DNA of 24,375 bases from Desulfuromonadales bacterium (lineage in GTDB: Bacteria > Desulfobacterota > Desulfuromonadia > Geobacterales > Pseudopelobacteraceae): assembly GCA_015688915.1 (NCBI GenBank), contig JAATGX010000129.1, positions 1-24,375 of the forward strand, in the 5' to 3' direction. The position numbers were made by a program, and so were the translations under genes. Shown here one piece after another: positions 1-7,997 of this stretch. Under the pieces are notes generated by a model. That model had not been told where the DNA came from and did no database searches. It worked only from the letters and a program-made list of their open reading frames with translations. Numbering within the stretch: position 1 is the stretch's first letter; each line of letters opens with the position of its first letter.

Positions 1-2525
1 GCCATCCGATATACAATCTTTTACCAACGGAAATAGAGGGATTCTATTCCCTGGCCGAGCTTGCCCTTGACATGCGGTCGTCGTGGAATCATGCCACTGA
101 TGAAGTGTGGCGTACGCTTGATCCCATTTTATGGGAACTTACACAAAATCCTTGGGCTGTTCTACAAACAGTCTCGCGTGACCGGATCGAGAATGTGCTG
201 GCCGATCCTGTTTTTCGTAAAAAGCTTGATGACCTGCTTCAGACCAGGAGGCAGGCGGCGGAAGCACCGGCATGGTTTCAGCTCTCTCATCCGCGATCTC
301 CCCTGAATTGCGTAGCCTACTTCAGCATGGAATTCATGTTGAGCGAAGCTCTTCCGATTTACTCCGGAGGACTCGGCAATGTGGCCGGTGATCAGCTCAA
401 AGCCGCAAGCGATCTGGGTGTGCCTGTCGTCGGAGTGGGACTTCTCTACCAGCAGGGCTATTTCAGGCAAGTGATCGACAAGGGTGGTGCGCAGCAGGCC
501 CTTTTTCCCTATAACGATCCCGGACAGTTGCCGATCACGCCTCTGCGCCGAGCCAACGGCGAATGGTTGCGGCTTGAGATCGCATTACCCGGTTATTCTG
601 TCTGGCTGCGCGCATGGCAGGTGCAAGTGGGCAGAGTGAAGCTTTACCTGTTGGATTCGAATGACGCGGCAAACTTCCCCGCTCATAGAGGAATTACCAG
701 TGAGCTGTATGGCGGCGGGCCGGAGTTGCGCCTCAAACAAGAAATGCTTCTCGGGATTGGTGGCTGGCGGCTGCTTTGCGCGCTCGGCATCCGGCCGGAA
801 GTTTGTCACCTGAATGAAGGCCATGCCGCCTTTGCCGTATTGGAGCGCGCCCGCGGTTTCATGGAAGAAACCGGGCAGCCCTTTGAAGTCGCGTTGGCTG
901 TCACGCGAGCGGGGAACCTTTTCACTACCCACACGGCAGTGGCCGCCGGCTTCGACCGTTTCACCCCGGCCCTTGTCGAGCAATACCTCGGTGGTTATGC
1001 CGAGAAAAAGCTCGGCATACCACTCCACGATTTGCTCGCCCTGGGCCGCAAGAATCCGAACGATGAGTCGGAAAGTTTCAACATGGCCTACCTGGGGGTC
1101 CGCGGAAGCGGGGCTGTCAATGGTGTGAGCCGTTTGCATGGGAACGTCAGCCGGCATCTCCTTGAGCCCCTTTTTCCACGCTGGCCGCAGGATGAAATCC
1201 CGGTTGGACACGTGACCAACGGAGTTCACATGCCGAGTTGGGACTCTGCTTCGTCCGATGACCTTTGGACGGAGGCCTGTGGAAAAGACCGTTGGCTGGG
1301 GTCAATGGAAACCCTGGAGCGGGATATTCGTCGTGTCTCCGATGCCAGGCTCTGGCAATTTCGCATCGCTGCCGGCAAATCTCTTGTAGAATACGCTCGC
1401 GAAAGGTTGTCAAGGCAGCTGGCCTCATCCGGTGCGTCGCCCGATGCTGTTGACGCGGCAAAACATATATTTGATCCCAACGCGTTGACACTGGGCTTTG
1501 CGCGGCGTTTCGCGACCTACAAGAGACCGAACCTGCTTCTGCACGACCCGGAGCGGCTGCTTCGCCTGTTAACCAATCCTTAGCGGCCGGTGCAACTCAT
1601 AATCGCGGGCAAGGCCCATCCGGAAGATCAGGCCGGGCAAGCGCTGATTCAGGCATGGTCGCACTTCATTCAACGGACCGAAGCCCGTCCCCATGTAATC
1701 TTCCTCAGCGATTACGACATGCTTTTGACCGAGCACCTGGTGCAGGGGGTGGATGTCTGGATCAACACGCCCCGGCGCCCATGGGAGGCGTGCGGCACGA
1801 GCGGCATGAAGGTACTCGTCAATGGAGGCCTCAACCTGTCGGAGTTGGACGGTTGGTGGGCTGAAGCCTACACACCTGAAGTGGGGTGGGCGTTGGGCGA
1901 TGGCCTTGAGCATGGCGATGACCCTGCTCGGAACGAGATCGAAGCTGAAGAACTCTATGCCCTTCTCGAGCAGAAGGTGATCCCTGAGTTTTACACCCGT
2001 GACAAACAGGGTATTCCCACGGACTGGGTGGCGCGCATGCGGGAAAGCATGGCACGGCTGACGCCGCGGTTTTCCGCCAATCGTACCGTGCGGGAGTATA
2101 CTGAACGCTACTACCTGCCTGCTGCTACCGCCTGCCGCGAACGGGCTGTGGACAAGGGTGAAATGGGTGCGCGGATCGTTGCATGGCGTAACGCCCTGGA
2201 TCGGGAATGGGCCAAGCTGCGCTTCGGCGAAGCAATGATCGAGCAAAAGGGGGATCGGTGTCTATTCGAGATTCAGGTCTATCTTGACGGCCTTGATCCG
2301 GATGCGGTACGGGTCGAGTTATATGCCGAAGGAATCAACGGCGGCGAACCTGTGCGCGTGGAGATGATACGCGGCCCAAATCTTGTGGGCGCTGAAAACG
2401 GCTACCTTTTTAGTGCGCAGGTAGAGGCGGCACGACCAGCCACTGATTATACGGCGAGAGTTATTCCACATCTCCAGGGCTGTGCCGTTCCCCTGGAAAC
2501 CTCAAAAATTCTCTGGCAACGTTGA
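1..2525 (+). pseudogene. glgP: alpha-glucan (glycogen/maltodextrin) phosphorylase, interrupted by an in-frame amber codon; 5' end outside the window
   Basis: The product would release glucose-1-phosphate from alpha-1,4-glucans in the cytoplasm, using pyridoxal phosphate. The reading frame is open from base 3, and family-like sequence (IEGFYSLAELALDMRSSWNH) begins before the first ATG at 72, so the true start lies left of the window. Phosphorylase signatures follow in order: SGGLGNVAGDQLKAASDLGV, NEGHAAF, GHVTNGVHMPSW and RRFATYKRPNLL. A TAG at 1581-1583 then interrupts the frame, and the same frame resumes at once with RPVQLIIAGKAHP and continues to the TGA at 2523-2525. The PLP-binding lysine (CGTSGMK, codon 1809-1811) lies after the stop, so the first piece alone cannot be active. 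The GTG at 1590 has no Shine-Dalgarno, which makes restart doubtful. Total visible length, about 840 codons, suits the long alpha-glucan phosphorylase subfamily. The family call is secure. Whether the stop is a real mutation or a sequencing error cannot be told here. Confidence 0.88.
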
Positions 2526-2526
2526 G

Positions 2527-2585
2527 GACATGATGGCTTGGATTCACGCAACAGCAGCACAGAAAAGCTGCCTGTCCGTCATGTC
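2527..2585 (+). terminator. nested stem-loop just after glgP, possible transcript end
   Basis: Directly after the glgP stop, GACATGATGG (2527-2536) pairs with CCGTCATGTC (2576-2585), with one G-U wobble. Inside it, ACAGCAGC (2551-2558) pairs with GCTGCCTGT (2567-2575), with one bulged base. There is no T-tract, so this is not a textbook intrinsic terminator. It could be a Rho-dependent end or an RNA-stabilising structure. The rest of the gap up to pal shows no coding region I can support. Confidence 0.35.
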
Positions 2586-2704
2586 AACACCGCAAAGCGC
2601 CGCGAGTAGTGATCTGTCAACCGCAATAAATATCCGGCAAAGCGCGTCGATGATTTCAGAAATTTTTGCGGTGGCGACGAGCATAAAATAACTTGAAATA
2701 ATTT

Positions 2705-2731
2705 TATTATTTGTGTACATATTATTTGTGT
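2705..2731 (+). repeat. 12-bp direct repeat in the AT-rich pal upstream region
   Basis: TATTATTTGTGT occurs at 2705-2716 and again at 2720-2731, a 15-bp period, in a strongly AT-rich stretch. Direct repeats of this size in front of a gene are often regulator sites, but no particular regulator is implied by the sequence. A TTGAAA at 2693-2698 could be a -35 element, but no convincing -10 follows at the right spacing. Confidence 0.5.
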
Positions 2732-2743
2732 GCAAAATAAATA

Positions 2744-2763
2744 GTTGACAAATGTTTGTCAAC
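2744..2763 (+). promoter_or_regulatory. perfect 20-bp palindrome upstream of pal (operator or 5'-UTR hairpin)
   Basis: GTTGACAAATGTTTGTCAAC reads identically on both strands and ends 25 bases before the pal ATG. It contains a TTGACA hexamer, but a -10 box 17 bp downstream would fall on GATAGC next to the ribosome-binding site, so it is unlikely to be the core promoter. It could be a dimeric repressor operator. In RNA it could fold as a 7-bp stem (GUUGACA/UGUCAAC) with a 6-base loop. Confidence 0.55.
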
Positions 2764-2788
2764 AGATAGCAAGGAAAGGAGCAAGGAA

Positions 2789-3355
2789 ATGCAAAGCAAC
2801 GTACGGATAATGCTGGCAGCACTGGGGGTTGTCGTGGTAGTGGCGTCAGGATGCGCCAACAATGACGTAGTGAAGAAAGAGGAACCCATTGCCCCGCAGA
2901 CCACAAAGGCGAAGGCCGGACCGGTCGCGGGAACGTCGCAGGCGAGGCCGTCAACGAATGAAACCAAACATGAACAGATGAAATCTGTCGAAGCGAAGGG
3001 TGCAAGGGCCTCGGCAAATACTGCATTCGAATCCGCCTATTTTGACTTCGACAAGGCCAACCTGAGTCCGGCGGCCCGCGACGTGCTCACCAAGAACGCC
3101 AATACGCTGATTAAGGTCAGTCGCGACGCCAAGGTGAGGATAGAGGGGAATTGTGATGAGCGCGGTTCTGCGGAGTACAACCTGGCCCTGGGCGAACGGC
3201 GCGCTAAATCGGCCCTCCAGTACCTGATTACCCTCGGCGTGCCCACCGAGCGGCTTAGCGTGATCAGTTACGGCAAGGAGCATCCGGCCGATCCGGGTCA
3301 TGACGAATCTGCCTGGGCAAAAAACAGGAGGGACGATTTCGTCGTTCAGAAATAG
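2789..3355 (+). CDS. pal: peptidoglycan-associated lipoprotein (Pal/OmpA family)
   Basis: This is an outer-membrane lipoprotein whose OmpA-like domain binds peptidoglycan and normally works with TolB in the Tol-Pal envelope complex. The start at 2789 is chosen because a purine-rich AAGGAAAGGAGCAAGG tract precedes it and because it gives a proper lipoprotein signal: a hydrophobic core, then VASGC with Cys22 as the lipidated residue. A Lys/Pro/Thr-rich linker follows. The C-terminal domain shows FDFDKANL, GNCDERGSAEYNLALGERRA and a Pal-like ending, HDESAWAKNRRDDF. Length (188 residues) is normal. No tolB, tolA or ybgF neighbour is visible, so this may be an extra, unlinked pal copy. It lies 15 bp before the CLC gene and may be co-transcribed with it. 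The stretch in front carries a palindrome and direct repeats. Confidence 0.9.
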   Translation: MQSNVRIMLAALGVVVVVASGCANNDVVKKEEPIAPQTTKAKAGPVAGTSQARPSTNETKHEQMKSVEAKGARASANTAFESAYFDFDKANLSPAARDVLTKNANTLIKVSRDAKVRIEGNCDERGSAEYNLALGERRAKSALQYLITLGVPTERLSVISYGKEHPADPGHDESAWAKNRRDDFVVQK

Positions 3356-3370
3356 GCAGCCGACACCGTA

Positions 3371-4729
3371 ATGAAACCCAGAATATCCGAACAACTCACG
3401 CTCTTTGCCAGCATCGTCAAATGGACGGCTTATGCATCCGTAGTTGGAGCACTGGCAGGCGGAGGCACAGCCCTCTTTTTGAAAGTGCTGGCAAAAAGCA
3501 CTGCTGTCGCCGCTGTAATCCCCCATGCACAACTTTTTCTGCCGCTATTCTTACTTGCCGGCAGCGCTCTGGTGCGATTTCTGGCTCCGGGCGCTGCCGG
3601 TCACGGCACGGAAAAGGTGATCGAAGCGGTCCATCAACGTATGGGCCATATACCGCTCAGAGTCGTGCCGGTGAAACTGCTGGCAACGGTCATCACGTTG
3701 GCAAGTGGTGGCTCGGCGGGTAAGGAAGGGCCATGTGCCCAGATAGGTGCAGGCTTGGCGTCTACCTTTGCCTCCATAACCCGCCTGCCCGAAACAGATA
3801 AAAGGAAGCTTGTGATCTGCGGTATCAGCGCCGGATTCGCCACGGTGTTCGGCACCCCCATTGCCGGTGCGCTGTTCGGCATCGAAGTACTGGTTCTAGG
3901 TCAGATGATGTATGAAGTGCTGTTCCCTTCGTTTGTCGCCGGCATCGTCGGCTATCACGTTGCAACCTCGCTGGGAATTACCTATTCCTATGAATCCATC
4001 ACGATAGCTTCAGGAATGACCGGCTGGGGGTTCCTCCAGATGTTGCTGCTCGGCATCTGGTGCGGCCTGGTAGCGCTTCTCTTCATACAGCTGCTGCATA
4101 TCGTACACAATCAATTGGAACGTATTTTCCGACACTGGATAGCCAGTGCCCTCGTAGGTGGCGTCATTCTGGTGCTGATCGGCAGGTTTGTTTCCAATGA
4201 CTACCTGGGGTTGGGTTTGCCCACTATCGAGGCTGGATTGAAGGGAGAGCATCTTCCTGCTGGAGCGCTCTTCTGGAAAAGTATCGCCACTGCAATAACC
4301 TTGGGATGCGGCGGCAGCGGCGGTGTGCTCACACCTGTCTTTTTCGTGGGCACCTCGGCGGGCAACCTGTTTGCTACACTGTTCAATGAGCCGAATGTGG
4401 CGGCGTTTTCCGCCATCGGCATGGTGGCGGTCTTGGCTGCCGCCGCCAATACGCCGATCTCGGCCTCCATCATGGCCATGGAGATGTTCGGAGCCGCCAT
4501 CGGCACACATGCCGCAGTGGCCTGCATGGCCAGCTTCCTGATCGTCGGCTACCACAGCATTTATCCGAGCCAACTGCTGGGAATACAGAAGAGTGCTTCA
4601 CTGTCCGCTCCTGAAGGGAGTCAGCTCGGAGAGATCGATCACGCCATCGTAACGCCACGCGACAAGTCTCTTCTGGCTGTTACGATTGCTCTATGGCATC
4701 GCATCAGACCCGCCGCCAAAAGGTCATGA
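3371..4729 (+). CDS. CLC-family chloride channel/transporter
   Basis: This is an inner-membrane anion channel or antiporter of 452 residues with about ten hydrophobic helices. CLC signatures are visible: GKEGP at residues 117-121, including the gating glutamate E119; TPIAGALFGIEV at 162-173; and GGSGGVLTPVFFVG at about 314-327, the counterpart of GxFxP. Two positions differ from E. coli ClcA. The GSGIP anion-coordinating motif is replaced by GHGTE (77-81), and the residue aligned with the intracellular proton glutamate E203 is V173, as in channel-type CLCs. GKEGP rather than GREGV/T argues against a fluoride CLC. No clear C-terminal CBS domain is seen. The start has only a weak ribosome-binding site but lies 15 bp after the pal stop, so coupling to pal is plausible. 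The substrate is not proven. Confidence 0.88.
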   Translation: MKPRISEQLTLFASIVKWTAYASVVGALAGGGTALFLKVLAKSTAVAAVIPHAQLFLPLFLLAGSALVRFLAPGAAGHGTEKVIEAVHQRMGHIPLRVVPVKLLATVITLASGGSAGKEGPCAQIGAGLASTFASITRLPETDKRKLVICGISAGFATVFGTPIAGALFGIEVLVLGQMMYEVLFPSFVAGIVGYHVATSLGITYSYESITIASGMTGWGFLQMLLLGIWCGLVALLFIQLLHIVHNQLERIFRHWIASALVGGVILVLIGRFVSNDYLGLGLPTIEAGLKGEHLPAGALFWKSIATAITLGCGGSGGVLTPVFFVGTSAGNLFATLFNEPNVAAFSAIGMVAVLAAAANTPISASIMAMEMFGAAIGTHAAVACMASFLIVGYHSIYPSQLLGIQKSASLSAPEGSQLGEIDHAIVTPRDKSLLAVTIALWHRIRPAAKRS

Positions 4730-4770
4730 AATTCGCTGCCATAAACATGATGTCCGAATCAGCGAATTTC
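4728..4770. terminator. perfect 11-bp inverted repeat between convergent genes, candidate bidirectional transcript end
   Basis: GAAATTCGCTG (4728-4738) is matched exactly by CAGCGAATTTC (4760-4770), with a 21-base loop. The arms overlap the stop codons of the rightward CLC gene (4727-4729) and the leftward trmN gene (4759-4761). There is no T-tract on either side, so intrinsic termination is uncertain, but the position between converging genes fits a shared end structure. Confidence 0.45.
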
Positions 4771-5514
4771 TCCTACGCGCCCAGCGTCCATGCCGAGTAT
4801 CCTGAACACTTCCGGCGTATAGTCGCCGTCAGAGCCGTGCACGATGAGCGGGGGAAGCACCGCGGTCGCCCCTCTCCTCCCTTTGGCCAGCTCGGCCAGA
4901 AATATCCTGGCCGGGGCATCGAGGCTGCCATGGACCATGCGCAGTCGCAGCAGGGCCAGGTTCAACCCGGCGGCACAGTGGATGAATTCAGCCAGGCGAT
5001 CCGGATGATAGACAAAACCGATCCTGCCGGAAGGCTTCACCAGATACTTGGCAACGGAAAGAAAATCGGCGATTCCGGCGGTTGATTCGTGCCGGGCCGT
5101 ATCCCTGCCCGCCTTCGGGCTCACCCTGCCGCTGATTGGCGTGCGAAAGGGCGGATTGGCCACCACACCGTCAAAACTGGAGACCGGAAACAGAGACTTT
5201 GCCGTGACCACATCAGCGAAGAGGGCATCGATCCTGTCCGTGAGGCCGTTGCGAGAGGCGTTTTCCCGCGCACATGCCGCCATCGCCTCGTTGTTTTCGA
5301 TGCCCACGACGGATACGCCGGCAAACCGGCTGCAGAGCACGAGCGCTATGACGCCGCACCCGGTCCCCAGATCGACGATCCGACCTTTCTCCGGGGCGGT
5401 CACGAACACGGCCAAAAGCAGGGCGTCCAGGGAGAAGCGGTAACCATCCGCCGGTTGGGCGATCCGCAGCCCAAAGCGCCTCACCTCGTCCAGCGTCACT
5501 CTCTCATCGCTCAT
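4759..5514 (-). CDS. trmN: tRNA1(Val) adenine-37 N6-methyltransferase (TrmN/YfiC family)
   Basis: This is a cytoplasmic SAM-dependent enzyme that in E. coli methylates N6 of A37 in tRNA1(Val). The 251-residue length fits the family. The N-terminal DGYRFSLDALLLAVFV element is typical, followed by the SAM-binding motif DLGTGCG (residues 48-54), the acidic residue of VVGIEN (about 69-74), and the catalytic N6-adenine motif NPPF (120-123). The ATG overlaps the stop of the upstream membrane-protein gene by 4 bp (ATGA), so it is translationally coupled and forms the last gene of the long leftward operon. Its presence behind polysaccharide genes is unexpected for a housekeeping tRNA enzyme. A related N6-adenine methyltransferase with another RNA target cannot be excluded. 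Confidence 0.82.
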   Translation of the reverse strand: MSDERVTLDEVRRFGLRIAQPADGYRFSLDALLLAVFVTAPEKGRIVDLGTGCGVIALVLCSRFAGVSVVGIENNEAMAACARENASRNGLTDRIDALFADVVTAKSLFPVSSFDGVVANPPFRTPISGRVSPKAGRDTARHESTAGIADFLSVAKYLVKPSGRIGFVYHPDRLAEFIHCAAGLNLALLRLRMVHGSLDAPARIFLAELAKGRRGATAVLPPLIVHGSDGDYTPEVFRILGMDAGRVGEIR

Positions 5515-7943
5515 TCAATCCCTCTGCGCCGTAGCAGCCACTCCCGGACCAGCATGCCGGCGAACAGCACAAACGACCCCAGCGTCAGGTATTTGCCCAC
5601 CTTGAACGGCAGCGGATCGAAGCGGAACTCCACCCGGTGTTTACCCGGGGTCAGATAGACCCCGCGCAGGATATTGTTTATCGGGTATATGTCGACCCGC
5701 TTTCCGTCTACGATGGCCTTCCATCCCTGATAATATTTTTCCCCTATTACCAACAGGCTGTTCATGGGGGTCGTCGCTGTCACGTCAATCCGCTCCCCCT
5801 CATACCGGTCAACCGTAACCTCGCCTACGGGCTGTATTATTTGTTGTTCAGGAGCGGAGAGCGGTATGGGCGGCGCACTTTCCGTCAGGGCAATCCGGAG
5901 CGGATTGAACGCAGGGTTCTGGAGGATTTGCAGAGTCTGCATTCTGTTCTGCACCACCTGTACCGATGGGACAAGCCATGCCTTGGGCAGCACATTCCTG
6001 TTTTCCAGGACCATCTTTTTGCCGTCCGGGGATGTGAATACCGGTACATAGCGGCTGCCGAACTGTCGCTGCTCCTGGCGATACTCCTCGGGCGACACTA
6101 TCAGGTAGCGAAGATTAAGCATGTCCGGGATTACGGACTGGAGGGAAAACACGTCAAGGATCTCCTGCCAGCGGATCTGCTGCACGGCCTGAGAGGTATA
6201 AAATATCGGAATACCGTGTTGCCCGTAGTAGCTGCTGTCCCCGTCAAGCAGCAGCATCCGGTATAGTTTCGGTTTGGAAGTAAGAAAATCAACCACCGGT
6301 GTTTTTATGCCGGTGGATTGCTGGGGCACTTGGGTGAGGGGCATGAATTTTGAGTCTACCCGTCCGACATCAGCAATGAAAACGACCAGCAGCAGTACCG
6401 GGACCGCCGTCGCCAGCCGTTTCCAGCGCCATGCCGCCAGAATGACCGCTGAATAGCACGCTGAAACCAGTACGGCTATGGCGGTCTCATAAATAATATT
6501 GTTCCATCGCTGCCAAACGAGCTGTTCCCCCTGCTCATAACGGGTCGGCTGGGACAGGAGTTCCATGAGCATATCCAGCCACTGTTTTTGACCCACCTTA
6601 AGCAGACCCAGAAACAGAAGCAGCATAACGGGCAGGAGCACGATCCCCAGCAGGTACTTCCTGAAAGCGCTGGTTGCCCGCAGGGCTTCGTCCCGAAGGA
6701 GGTCTATGCCCCGCGCAGCCATGACCCCAAGACCCATGACCGGTATGAACATGAACATCTTGGGAACCCGGAATCGATTGATGCCAAGGAAGTGATCAAA
6801 CAGGAAATTATAGAAGGGGGTATATTTCCCCATGGAAAAAAGGATGCCTCCAATGATTGCCAACAAGGCCAATACGGTATAGCGGTCGCGGCGGAAAATC
6901 AACGGCAGCGGCAGGAGCAGCCAGGGAAGCAACCCGATATAGCTGGTGGTCTGGGTAAATACCATCCTGCCCCAGTAAAATGAGCGGATATTGTCGGGAT
7001 TCGGCCCGGCCTCCTGGCGTGAAAAGCCGAAAAAACCTGGAATAACGAACGCACCGATTTCTTCGGGCGGCATAGACCAGGACATGGCCTCCTCGCGGTT
7101 AAGCCCTCCCACTCCCTGATTGGCGCCGCTCTGCGCCCCCCTGTTGGTGTCGGTCGACCAGGATGCCAGGGGCATCAACGAGATAGCCACGGTAGAGAGG
7201 AAAAAGAACAGTGTCACCAGATTCATTACGATCAGCCGGGAGGAACCTGTTCTGAACTGCCACGAATCTTCCCTCAGAATCAGAATCATCCTGACAACCC
7301 CGTATACTCCGACCCCCAGGCAGGTATAATAGGCAATCTGCCAATGAATGCAGAAGAACTGCAGTGCCAGGACAACACTTGTGGACAAGAAAAAAATCAG
7401 CCGGCGACGCTGGAATCCCTTTTCCAGAAAGTAGAATGCCCAGGGAGCGGCACTTATTGTGACGATCTTCAGGACATGCCCGGCATTGATGAGTGTAGCC
7501 ATCTCCGGCGCCAGGGCGAAAAGGACACCGGCAACAAATGCAGCCGGCTGGCTTGCGCCGATAGCCCGGCAGTAACAGTACAAACCGGCGGCACCAAGGA
7601 AAAGATGTAGCACGATATGCCAAGCAACGGCTGCAGGCAGCGGGATGAGCATAAAAATCAGTTTTTGCCAGAAAATGAAGTTTCCTCCGACCCCGCCGCC
7701 CAACAAGGTATAGCCGGAATTAGGCTCAATACTCCATGTGGCTTTCAGACCGAAATTGACAATGTCGTGGAGTTTCATCTTCGACATTTCTATGGCCGAC
7801 CAGTAGAATTCGTGAAGGATATCCGGTGCCCTGATGATCTGATCCGTGAACAGGATCTTGTGATAAAAGGCGATCAGGGCCATGAGCATCAGCAAGATGT
7901 AGAGCCAGTCCCTCTCAAGAATGTTTTTTCGTATTTGTTTCAA
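5511..7943 (-). CDS. YfhO-like multi-pass membrane protein (GT-C-type glycosyltransferase candidate)
   Basis: This large inner-membrane protein has an N-terminal block of about a dozen hydrophobic helices and a long extracytoplasmic C-terminal domain. The C-terminus carries the YfhO-family signature: GEKYYQGWKAIVDGKRVDIY followed by RGVYLTPGKHRVEFRFDP, then one last membrane helix. YfhO proteins resemble GT-C transferases, which use lipid-linked sugar donors on the outer face of the membrane, and some are needed for decorating cell-wall polymers with sugars. A TTG at 7941-7943 is preferred as the start because GGGAG lies 6 bases upstream; the upstream in-frame TTG at 7959-7961 has no Shine-Dalgarno and would add six residues. 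It lies about 54 bp after the epimerase gene and overlaps trmN by 4 bp. As no Wzy polymerase is visible, it may act in the periplasmic step of this pathway. That is inference. Confidence 0.78.
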   Translation of the reverse strand: MKQIRKNILERDWLYILLMLMALIAFYHKILFTDQIIRAPDILHEFYWSAIEMSKMKLHDIVNFGLKATWSIEPNSGYTLLGGGVGGNFIFWQKLIFMLIPLPAAVAWHIVLHLFLGAAGLYCYCRAIGASQPAAFVAGVLFALAPEMATLINAGHVLKIVTISAAPWAFYFLEKGFQRRRLIFFLSTSVVLALQFFCIHWQIAYYTCLGVGVYGVVRMILILREDSWQFRTGSSRLIVMNLVTLFFFLSTVAISLMPLASWSTDTNRGAQSGANQGVGGLNREEAMSWSMPPEEIGAFVIPGFFGFSRQEAGPNPDNIRSFYWGRMVFTQTTSYIGLLPWLLLPLPLIFRRDRYTVLALLAIIGGILFSMGKYTPFYNFLFDHFLGINRFRVPKMFMFIPVMGLGVMAARGIDLLRDEALRATSAFRKYLLGIVLLPVMLLLFLGLLKVGQKQWLDMLMELLSQPTRYEQGEQLVWQRWNNIIYETAIAVLVSACYSAVILAAWRWKRLATAVPVLLLVVFIADVGRVDSKFMPLTQVPQQSTGIKTPVVDFLTSKPKLYRMLLLDGDSSYYGQHGIPIFYTSQAVQQIRWQEILDVFSLQSVIPDMLNLRYLIVSPEEYRQEQRQFGSRYVPVFTSPDGKKMVLENRNVLPKAWLVPSVQVVQNRMQTLQILQNPAFNPLRIALTESAPPIPLSAPEQQIIQPVGEVTVDRYEGERIDVTATTPMNSLLVIGEKYYQGWKAIVDGKRVDIYPINNILRGVYLTPGKHRVEFRFDPLPFKVGKYLTLGSFVLFAGMLVREWLLRRRGIE

Positions 7944-7997
7944 AGAAGACTCCCAATTCAAATAAGTTCTGGCATGACGGGAATGGTTACCCGCCTT

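Noticed and set aside
585..1229. Long leftward reading frame inside glgP
   Set aside because: It is a shadow of the phosphorylase frame, with no motifs and no ribosome-binding site.
1581..1583. Amber codon as a programmed recoding (for example pyrrolysine) site
   Set aside because: Other genes in the window (pal, the first GT4, the MetH-like gene) end in TAG, no recoding structure was seen after the stop, and phosphorylases have no known unusual residue there.
2756..2788. TTG at 2756 as the start of pal
   Set aside because: It would put a charged leader in front of the lipoprotein signal and would leave the purine-rich ribosome-binding tract inside the coding region; ATG at 2789 fits better.
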